Shown: positions 57,612 to 64,000 of the stretch, piece after piece
How positions within the stretch are numbered: the first letter of the stretch is position 1
How the letters are laid out: the number at the start of each line of letters is the position of its first letter
Notes under the pieces: generated by a model
What the model was told of the DNA's origin: nothing
Database searches by the model: none
What the model saw: only the letters and a program-made list of their open reading frames with translations
Source: Longimicrobiales bacterium
Lineage (GTDB): Bacteria; Gemmatimonadota; Gemmatimonadetes; Longimicrobiales; Gaopeijiaceae
Direction of reading: 5' to 3'
Length of the DNA stretch: 64,000 nt
NCBI GenBank assembly: GCA_028284495.1
Contig: JANQRP010000014.1
Span: forward strand, 248,001 to 312,000
Made by a program: the position numbers and the translations under genes

Positions 57612-58852
57612 GCTGAAACCGCCCCCTCCGAGACCGCGCGCGTGAGTACCCTGCGCGTCTCCTCGATACCGCGGGAGAGCGAAAGCTCCCGCTCGTAGTA
57701 TTCGCGCGCACGGCGACCGAGAGCGTGCCGGTCGCCGATCGACATCGACGCGACCGTGAGAACCGCAGCGGCAAGCCCCTCGCCGTCCCCCGAGTCGAAG
57801 AGGGTCGCCGCTCCGGACTGCTCGAGAAGCGTGCGGGCCTCCCCGTGCACGCCCGCCACGATCGGGCGACCCAGCGACAGGCAATCCTGAACCTTCGACG
57901 GGATGGTGATGTCGAAGAGCGGGTCGGCGCGAAGATGAATCAGCAGGACGTCGGCGCACCGCATCCGCCTCAGCGCTTTCCCAACGTCCACACCGGGCAG
58001 GAACTCCACATTGCCAATCCCCCGGTCTTTGGCCGCCTTCTCGAGTCGCGTCTTCTCGATCCCCTCACCCAGGATCCGGAACACGATCCGGCGCCCCCTC
58101 CGCTCGACCCGCTCAGCTGCGTCGAGGACGACCTCCAGTCCCTGGGCCGGCCCGACCGCACCCGCGTACAGGACTTCGAAGTCGTCGCCCTCGCCTCCCA
58201 GCCGCGAGCGCCCGCTCGCGGCAACGGCGCCACTTCGCCCGTCGGCGTCGAACCTCGACCAGTTGCGTACCACCGTCACGCGCGATCGGGGGATCCCTCT
58301 CGCGACGAGGGTGTTGCGGAAGCCGTCCGAAAGCACGACGACCCGGTCCGCGCGACGATACAGGAAGTCGCACAACCGGCCGACGAGGCGGTAGAGCCTC
58401 CCCCCGCCGACCATCGACGTCGCCCGAAGCGTCTCCGGCCAGAGATCCTGTACGTCCACCACGAGCCTGGCTCCCGAGAGTCGGGCGGCCAGGAGTGCCG
58501 GGACGATCGCGGAGATCGGGGGGTGGTACACGTAAACGACGTCCCAGTGGCGCCGGATCCGGATCACGCCAAGACACGCCATCAGCGCGAAGGAAAGATA
58601 GGTGAGCGCCCGCCGCGCGACCGAGTCGTCTCGGCTCGGGTACGAGAGAACCCGATGGACGCGCAGCCCGTCCTCGTCGGCGCTCCGGAACGCCTCCGGC
58701 GACCATCCTTCGTGGAACGTTCCCAGCGGATAACTCGGAAAGCCCGTGAGCACCTCCACCTCGTCATGCGTCGCCGCGAGGGCCGCCGCGAAGGCGTGGC
58801 CTTTCAGGATGGGCTCAGGATCGAACCACTGGCTCAGGTAGAGGATCTTCAC
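57608..58852 (-). CDS. GT4-family glycosyltransferase (WbuB-like)
   Basis: The 414-residue enzyme has two Rossmann domains. The N-terminal one begins MKILYLSQWFDPEPILKG and contains VDVQDLWPETL, typical of WbuB-like L-fucosamine or related amino-sugar transferases. The C-terminal one has the donor-site block DITIPSKVQDCLSLGRPIVAG with LEVVLDAAERVERRG. It would add a sugar to the lipid-linked intermediate made by the neighbouring phosphotransferase. Start GTG at 58852 is coupled to the deacetylase stop. Confidence 0.88.
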   Translation of the reverse strand: MKILYLSQWFDPEPILKGHAFAAALAATHDEVEVLTGFPSYPLGTFHEGWSPEAFRSADEDGLRVHRVLSYPSRDDSVARRALTYLSFALMACLGVIRIRRHWDVVYVYHPPISAIVPALLAARLSGARLVVDVQDLWPETLRATSMVGGGRLYRLVGRLCDFLYRRADRVVVLSDGFRNTLVARGIPRSRVTVVRNWSRFDADGRSGAVAASGRSRLGGEGDDFEVLYAGAVGPAQGLEVVLDAAERVERRGRRIVFRILGEGIEKTRLEKAAKDRGIGNVEFLPGVDVGKALRRMRCADVLLIHLRADPLFDITIPSKVQDCLSLGRPIVAGVHGEARTLLEQSGAATLFDSGDGEGLAAAVLTVASMSIGDRHALGRRAREYYERELSLSRGIEETRRVLTRAVSEGAVSA

Positions 58853-59784
58853 CGGCTGCTCAGGCTCCGGGCGTGGTGGGGCGCCATACCCTCGATGGAG
58901 AGCTCGCCACGGTCGCGGAGTCGGCTGATTCGATCCATGAACTCCAGAAAGTCGTCGAGCAGAACGCGCGACTCCCCCAGATTGAAGGGGTGGACCCAGA
59001 CGTGGAATACCCGCCCCTCCCCTCCGGCACCGCGGAGCATCCGATCGACGGTCGCCTTCAGCAGCCGGCGACGTACTGCTCGGGATGCCGTGCCGCCGAT
59101 GGCCCAGTTATAGTAGAGCGATCCGGTCTGGGTGCGGACACCGGAGTCCAGTACGGTCGTGATCGCGGGCTCGGGACCCCGTCGAAGTCTTCTTAGCATC
59201 CGCCACATCCGGTGACCTCGAGACGATCCGGGGGTGCCGTACGAACTGCCGGGCACGCGCATGGAGAGCCGCCCGAGGCGGCCCACGGCCTCCATATGGT
59301 CGATTTCGTCCCGCGGGAAGACGATCGACCGGACGGGACGCCCGAAGACACCAGCAAGCTGCTCGAGCGACACGCGGAAGTCGGCGACGACCGCCTCGCG
59401 GTCCGCGCCGGCCGTACGCGGCCTCACGTGGGTTGCAGAGTGCGAGCCGAGATCGAGCAGGGTGCCGAGCCCCGCAAGGCCCGGCGTCAAGTCCGCGAGC
59501 GACCGCGACGCGGGGTCGCTGTCCGCGACGAAGCGCTGCACGGCGGTCCGATACTGCGGCGGGAGGTGGTCGACGGGGGGAGACTCGTCGGGGTCGCCCA
59601 CGAGCGACCCGACGAACGCCCACGTCGACTCGAGGCCACGCTCGGCGAAGCTCTCGACCAGGCGAGCCACGATCGTCCGCGTGCGCCGATACACGCCGGC
59701 CCGCTCCATTTCAGCCCATCCCCCGTCCTCCAGTCGACCCCATCCGAGCTCACAGTCGAAACTGAGTACCACGACGCGGTTCAC
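58849..59784 (-). CDS. NodB-like polysaccharide deacetylase
   Basis: The 311-residue protein has the deacetylase fold: SFDCELGWG with D10 (and E12 where many have the second Asp), and a metal-binding H115-x3-H119 in GSHSATH. It would remove N- or O-acetyl groups from a glycan. No signal peptide is visible, so it may act in the cytoplasm on an intermediate. The start is GTG at 59784 within a GTGA overlap. Confidence 0.82.
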   Translation of the reverse strand: MNRVVVLSFDCELGWGRLEDGGWAEMERAGVYRRTRTIVARLVESFAERGLESTWAFVGSLVGDPDESPPVDHLPPQYRTAVQRFVADSDPASRSLADLTPGLAGLGTLLDLGSHSATHVRPRTAGADREAVVADFRVSLEQLAGVFGRPVRSIVFPRDEIDHMEAVGRLGRLSMRVPGSSYGTPGSSRGHRMWRMLRRLRRGPEPAITTVLDSGVRTQTGSLYYNWAIGGTASRAVRRRLLKATVDRMLRGAGGEGRVFHVWVHPFNLGESRVLLDDFLEFMDRISRLRDRGELSIEGMAPHHARSLSSR

Positions 59785-60674
59785 TGGATCGGGGGGTCGA
59801 ACCGTGCAACGTCTGGATCGGGCGTGCCGAGCGCCGCCTCGACCCGCGCCGTCCAGCGGGCGCGATCGTCGGCGGGCGAGCCCGCCGTGCACGATTCCGA
59901 ACGAATCCCCCGGATCGGAAGAACACGCGTGTCGACCCGAAGTCCGGTCGAAGTGACGTCGAGGTCGACGTCCGGAAGGTCGGCGAAGTCGAAGGCCCGG
60001 CGCGCGACGCCCGCGGGATCCGCGAGCAGCCGGCCGTACGTGCACTCCAGGGTGCGACCGGGATCCGCATCTTCCGCGATCGTGCGGTTGAAGAAGAGCC
60101 ATTGGCGGAGGAGGAATTCCACGGTGTAGGCCGCGCCGCCTCTGGGGCGACTTCGTCGACGAATGCCCTCCGCGACCTCGAAGGGGTCCCGGACCACCCA
60201 GACGAATCGAGCCTCCGGAAAAGCTTCGCGAAGCCCGAGGATGCGCATGGAGTTGGACACCGACTTCTCGACCAGCAGCCGTCCATCGGCGATCCACGGA
60301 CGCCAGTCGGAGAGGAGGGTGTCACGGTCGACTCTCCTCCGGCGCTCGGCGGCAATGACCGTGTCGGCATTCGCGTACATCCCTCGAGGATATCCGCCGT
60401 CCTCCAGCGTGCCCAAGTGCCCCGTGAGCAAATCGCCCTCCACCGGCGGCCCGCCGGCCAACGGGTGAATGCTGAACAGGTCGCGGTAGAGGGTCGTGCC
60501 CGAGTTGTAGCACCCCACCACGAACACGAGGCCGCTCGGCTCCTTCCTCCCGAACGCCCCGCGGAGCAGCGGGCGGACGGGCGTCTGATACGCCCGCGTG
60601 AACAGCTCGTGGAACGGCGCCTGCCACGGCCGCGTGCCGTGGCGACGCGCCAGCCTATCGATCAGCGTGCGCAT
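59781..60674 (-). CDS. Sulfotransferase family protein (first)
   Basis: The 297-residue enzyme carries the PAPS-binding loop VVGCYNSGTTLYRDLFS (about 52-68) and the 3'-phosphate motif VWVVRDPFEVAEGI near 158-171. Sulfotransferases move sulfate from PAPS to a sugar hydroxyl or amine. The reach of the loop (SGTT) is like bacterial carbohydrate sulfotransferases. It overlaps the polymerase/ligase gene by 20 bases and precedes the deacetylase by a 4-base overlap. Confidence 0.85.
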   Translation of the reverse strand: MRTLIDRLARRHGTRPWQAPFHELFTRAYQTPVRPLLRGAFGRKEPSGLVFVVGCYNSGTTLYRDLFSIHPLAGGPPVEGDLLTGHLGTLEDGGYPRGMYANADTVIAAERRRRVDRDTLLSDWRPWIADGRLLVEKSVSNSMRILGLREAFPEARFVWVVRDPFEVAEGIRRRSRPRGGAAYTVEFLLRQWLFFNRTIAEDADPGRTLECTYGRLLADPAGVARRAFDFADLPDVDLDVTSTGLRVDTRVLPIRGIRSESCTAGSPADDRARWTARVEAALGTPDPDVARFDPPIQ

Positions 60675-61845
60675 CGACCTTCGTCCGGGCGATCGAGAGT
60701 CGCCAGTAGAGCGCGAGCACGAACCAGTTCGCCAGCGTCATGATCCCCTCGACGGTACTCGCGACAGCAAGGCCGGCGAGCGGAAACACGAGAAGTGGAG
60801 CGATCTCGTCCCGGCGAACGACGACACCGCGGACGAGGCGTACCGCGATCACCCCCACGATCGCGACGGCGACGAGGAAGCCCGGGATCCCGAGTGCGTA
60901 CAGGTTTCCGACGGGAAAGTTGTGCACGTACCGGTCGCCTGACACTCGACTCGCGTACCCGACCCCGGTGAGCGGCGCGTCCGCGACCGCGGAGTAGACC
61001 TCCTGCGCCTGAGCAACGCGGGTGGGGTCGTCGAAGAATCCGCCGGCCACCTCACTGGCCGCGACCACGAACACCCCGGCAGCGGCGAGTGCAATGAGTC
61101 GGAGCAATCGAGCCTGCGGTGTGGCCGACCCCGCCACGACGCGCCCGGCGAGCGCGGCGACGAGCGCGAGGACGGCACGACGCGAGAACGTCAGTACCGC
61201 GAGCAGCGACGCCAGAGCGAACGCCGTGTGCCTCCCCGCTCCGGTCCAGCGACCGGAGGACCCCACAAGGAGGAGGACGGCGAACATGGCCGCCCCTTCA
61301 CCGACCGCATTGATCATCACGTCGGCTCCGGTGAATCCCGCGGTCGCGTCTCCGGCGAGCGCCTCCCGAAAGAGGACGTAGGTGAAGGTCCAGTAGCCGA
61401 ACGGGCCGGAGAGGAGATTCTCGAGCCCGATCCTCTCGGCCGCGATCACGGCGCCCACCAGAAGGGTGCCGATGCCTCCGAGTGCCCCCAATCGCACGAG
61501 GGGAAGCAGCTCCTGCGCGCGGTAGCGGACCAGGAGACACTTCAGACCGACGTAGGAGGCGAAGTAGGCGGACGACTTGAGCAGGGCGATGGGGGCCCAC
61601 GGACTCGGTGACCAGAAAGTCGAGAGCGCGCTCAGGGCGATGTGCAGCACGAGCACGAGATCGAGTCCGTCCAGGAGTTCCATCGGGCGCATGCCCGACG
61701 TGGTCACGTACGACACGACGCCGATCACGCCAGCGATCCCGAACACCGCGACGGGGAGGGAGCCTCCGATCAGGGGCACCCGGACGGGTACGAACGGAAG
61801 ACACCAGGTCGCGGCAACGATTGCGACGCGTGAGAGGCGATTCAT
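60655..61845 (-). CDS. O-antigen polymerase/ligase family membrane protein (Wzy/WaaL-like)
   Basis: The 396-residue protein has about ten to eleven predicted membrane helices and a long periplasmic loop. The block TGVGYASRVSGDRYVHNFPV, followed by GNLYALGIPGFLVA, gives the G-x-G and HN signature of Wzy_C/WaaL proteins. It would polymerise repeat units or attach glycan to lipid A core. The ATG at 61845 lies 16 bases after the second sulfotransferase stop. Confidence 0.85.
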   Translation of the reverse strand: MNRLSRVAIVAATWCLPFVPVRVPLIGGSLPVAVFGIAGVIGVVSYVTTSGMRPMELLDGLDLVLVLHIALSALSTFWSPSPWAPIALLKSSAYFASYVGLKCLLVRYRAQELLPLVRLGALGGIGTLLVGAVIAAERIGLENLLSGPFGYWTFTYVLFREALAGDATAGFTGADVMINAVGEGAAMFAVLLLVGSSGRWTGAGRHTAFALASLLAVLTFSRRAVLALVAALAGRVVAGSATPQARLLRLIALAAAGVFVVAASEVAGGFFDDPTRVAQAQEVYSAVADAPLTGVGYASRVSGDRYVHNFPVGNLYALGIPGFLVAVAIVGVIAVRLVRGVVVRRDEIAPLLVFPLAGLAVASTVEGIMTLANWFVLALYWRLSIARTKVDAHADR

Positions 61846-61861
61846 GCCGTGTGCAGCCGCG

Positions 61862-62785
61862 TCATCGGAAACGCTTGAGAAGCTGCCGGAGGCGCAGCGC
61901 CGTCGAGCGATGCACCACGCCCGCCGCGCGGCTCGCACCCACCTCGAATGGACGCGCCGGGTGCTGCGGGAAGGCCGGGGCGTAACCCAACTCGGCCATC
62001 CGGTCGCCCGCGACGGTCTCGACGATCCGGATGGCCCGTGCGTCGAGTTCGTCCCGCCACGCATCGAGCCGCGACCGCGTGAGTGGAGCGAGCGTCGCCT
62101 GGTGATGGGGCTGCCGGGGCGAGAATCCGGGGCGCTCGCGTTCATTGAACCTGAGCACCGCCGGGTCGAGGGCGAGTCCCAGGAACTCGAGGACGCGTCG
62201 CATCTCCGACTCAGGGTCATGTACCAGCGCCTCGTAGTGGAGCGAGAGGTAGCGCGGGTGGTCCAGCAGTCGCCGGTGGACGTCCACCGCGTGCACCCAC
62301 TCGTCCCCCACGATTGCCGCCGAGCTGGTCCCGATCCTGATTCTACGGAAGGAGGCGAGGACGGCCCGGGGGTCACGCAGGATCTGGACCACGCGCGCAT
62401 CCTCCGCCGACTCCAGGTACCACTCGGCGATCCGCACGTGTCGAGGCGTCTTCTCACCGAGCACGTGATCGTCGGCACCGGCTCCGCGAGCCGCCGCCCG
62501 GACCACGGCCACGAACAGGGCCAGCCAGGACGTCTCACCCGGCTCCAGCGCGCGGAGAATATCGGCGACCGACAGGCCCATGTCGCGGATCCACCAACGG
62601 GACGCGATCTGCGCGGCGGCACGCTCCGGGTCCGCCGCCGGGTCCGCGTCGATGCGCGGTGCCAAGCTGACGAAGAAGAAGGTCTCCGGCGGCAGGAAGA
62701 TGCGCGGGTGACTGTCGAGCATCGCCCTGAGGAGGCTCGTGCCCGATCGGGCGCACCCTACCACGAGAAAGGGTGTCGTGCTCAC
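61862..62785 (-). CDS. Sulfotransferase family protein (second)
   Basis: The 307-residue protein has the PAPS loop VVGCARSGTSLLRAMLDSHP (about 8-27) followed by PPETFFF and the 3'-phosphate motif VQILRDPRAVLASFRRI near 132-148. It differs clearly from the other sulfotransferase in length and context residues, so the two likely sulfate different positions. Start GTG at 62785 overlaps the flippase stop (GTGA). Confidence 0.86.
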   Translation of the reverse strand: MSTTPFLVVGCARSGTSLLRAMLDSHPRIFLPPETFFFVSLAPRIDADPAADPERAAAQIASRWWIRDMGLSVADILRALEPGETSWLALFVAVVRAAARGAGADDHVLGEKTPRHVRIAEWYLESAEDARVVQILRDPRAVLASFRRIRIGTSSAAIVGDEWVHAVDVHRRLLDHPRYLSLHYEALVHDPESEMRRVLEFLGLALDPAVLRFNERERPGFSPRQPHHQATLAPLTRSRLDAWRDELDARAIRIVETVAGDRMAELGYAPAFPQHPARPFEVGASRAAGVVHRSTALRLRQLLKRFR

Positions 62786-64000
62786 GGTGCCGGTCGGTGG
62801 CGGCCCGGCAGCAGGGCCAGGGCGGACGGGTCGACCACTAGGGCACCGCGGATCGACCTCAGGAGAAGGAGGTTGAACGTGGTGAGCCCCACCGCGTGAC
62901 CGAGTGCCCCACCCGCGATCCCGAGGGTCGGCACGGCGATGACCGACACGACGGCCAGCAGAAGGACGGCGACGACGGCGCTCAACACGATCGACCGCTG
63001 CGGAAGGGAGAGGGTGGCGACGAGGTGGACGGGACCCGAGAGAACGTTAACCAGCTGGGCGATCAGCAGCACGAGCATGGCCGGGAACCCTGCTCGATAC
63101 TCTTCACCGAACAACGCGAGCGCGTGCTCGCCGAAGACGAGGAGCGCGCCGACGAGCGGGGCAGACACCGCGAGAGTGACCCCCATGTTCTCGCGGAGCA
63201 GTCGCTGCAACTCTCCGCGATTCCGCTCCCGGACGAGGGGAGCGATCCGCGCCGAAAGCAGAATGCCGACGGCCAGCAGGCCCATCGCCGCGACCGACAC
63301 CACCCGGACGCCCGCCGCGTAGAGTGCTACGTCGGCGTCGGGCAGGAACTGGCCAATGATCAGGATGTCCACGTTGGCGAGAAGGGGGAGCGCCATGCCG
63401 GACAGGAGGAAGGGCGTCGACAACCGGAGTAGCGCCGCGGGCCGGTGGCCCGGCTCAGCGTCGGGAGGCCCGGCGAAGATTCCCGACGCCCAGACGACCA
63501 GACCGGCCAGGAGGAGGAGGGCGGTGAGGAGGTGACTGGCGCCGAACAGCATGGCCATCGAGAGCCCATCCAGACTGCGGAGCCCGAGCGCCACGCCCCC
63601 ACCGAGGCCGAGCAGCAGGAGCGCCGGACGGCCCACCTGGAGGATCGCCTCCGATGTGACGGTTCGGTCGATGCCCCGGAGAACCGCGGCGAACGAGCGG
63701 GATGCCGCCGTTCCGACCACGATCATCGCGATGGCGCCGATCCATGCGGGAGTGAGCATGTCGACCCGGGCGATCGCGACGAACGCCGTCACTCCGAACA
63801 CCGCGACGATCGAGGCGAACGCCAGCGCGGTGGCGACCGCCGCTGGACGGAGCTGATGCCCGAGTGACACGAGCCGGACGAGCGAACGATCGAGACCCCA
63901 GACGCCGACGAGTCCCAGCACGCCTGCCAGGGACAAGGCGTACGAAAACGTCCCGTAGTGGTCCACGGATCCGGCCAGTCGACTGAGCGCTACGTGGCTG
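62782..64000 (-). CDS. Wzx-type polysaccharide flippase (cut at the right edge)
   Basis: At least 406 residues run in frame to the window edge, so the N terminus is missing. Eleven or so predicted membrane helices, the start-proximal DHYGTFSYALSLAGVLGLVG (cf. the G-x-x-x-YG block of Wzx/MATE-like flippases), and a central amphipathic segment identify the oligosaccharide flippase group. A GTG at 63966 would be possible but family alignment shows that coding continues upstream (for example HVALSRLAGS). It would move lipid-linked repeat units across the inner membrane. Confidence 0.88.
   Translation of the reverse strand, partial: SHVALSRLAGSVDHYGTFSYALSLAGVLGLVGVWGLDRSLVRLVSLGHQLRPAAVATALAFASIVAVFGVTAFVAIARVDMLTPAWIGAIAMIVVGTAASRSFAAVLRGIDRTVTSEAILQVGRPALLLLGLGGGVALGLRSLDGLSMAMLFGASHLLTALLLLAGLVVWASGIFAGPPDAEPGHRPAALLRLSTPFLLSGMALPLLANVDILIIGQFLPDADVALYAAGVRVVSVAAMGLLAVGILLSARIAPLVRERNRGELQRLLRENMGVTLAVSAPLVGALLVFGEHALALFGEEYRAGFPAMLVLLIAQLVNVLSGPVHLVATLSLPQRSIVLSAVVAVLLLAVVSVIAVPTLGIAGGALGHAVGLTTFNLLLLRSIRGALVVDPSALALLPGRHRPAP

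Overview
This window looks like a chromosomal segment of a high-GC, Gram-negative (diderm) bacterium. The set of genes (Tol-Pal, LptD, BamD, LolA, a TatA/TatC pair, a 1115-residue SecA with insertions like those in Bacteroidota, DUF4321, and a ComB next to FtsK) points to the FCB side of the tree, most likely Gemmatimonadota. That assignment is inference from gene content and order; no rRNA or tRNA is present to test it. I see 61 protein genes, two of them cut by the window edges. All but two (the ppiD-like gene near 18-19.7 kb and the Wza-like gene near 40 kb) are on the minus strand, and 18 neighbouring pairs share a 4-base ATGA or GTGA overlap, so most of the window is read as a few long operons running from high to low coordinates.

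Layout: 0-5 kb holds the 5' tip of a secreted or anchored protein, thymidylate kinase, myo-inositol-1-phosphate synthase, a YlbF-family protein, and PrmC, release factor 1 and ribosomal protein L31. At 5-10 kb lie a DUF4105 (Lnb-like) membrane protein, an oxidoreductase, a beta-barrel protein, RimO and LolA. FtsK, ComB, biotin carboxylase and its carrier protein, EF-P, dehydroquinase and a TPR protein follow to 17.7 kb. A divergent promoter region separates these from the periplasmic foldase at 17.9-19.8 kb. From 24.5 back to 19.9 kb one operon carries formimidoyltransferase, an acidic TPR protein, a polyprenyl diphosphate synthase, DUF4321 and TatA. Then come a fibronectin-type lipoprotein, LptD overlapped with TatC, a roughly 300-base inverted-repeat element, NrdR, and the Tol-Pal operon (epimerase, tolQ, tolR, tonB/tolA, tolB, pal, cpoB), ending at 36.5 kb. 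A LysM protein, the tRNA t6A proteins TsaE/TsaB with RimI, UvrB, a long RelA/SpoT protein, RadC, SecA, NadD and BamD fill 36.6-50.4 kb.

From about 50.5 kb to the right edge is a surface-polysaccharide locus: a sugar aminotransferase, two TPR proteins, a cupin, UDP-xylose synthase and UDP-glucose dehydrogenase, a PglD-like acetyltransferase, a PglC-like phosphoglycosyl transferase, a glycosyltransferase, a deacetylase, two sulfotransferases, a Wzy/WaaL-type polymerase or ligase and a Wzx-type flippase. Together these could make, decorate with sulfate, flip and polymerise a glycan; the Wza-like protein at 40 kb may export it.

The most notable non-coding feature is the element at 29.8-30.1 kb, with 24-base perfect terminal inverted repeats and internal hairpins, which supplies the nrdR stop codon and sits just ahead of tatC. 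I also see a recurring promoter pattern (TTGnnn, 17-18 bases, TAnCTT) at several operon heads and one close match to a sigma-54 site. No CRISPR array, prophage, intact insertion sequence or RNA gene was found.
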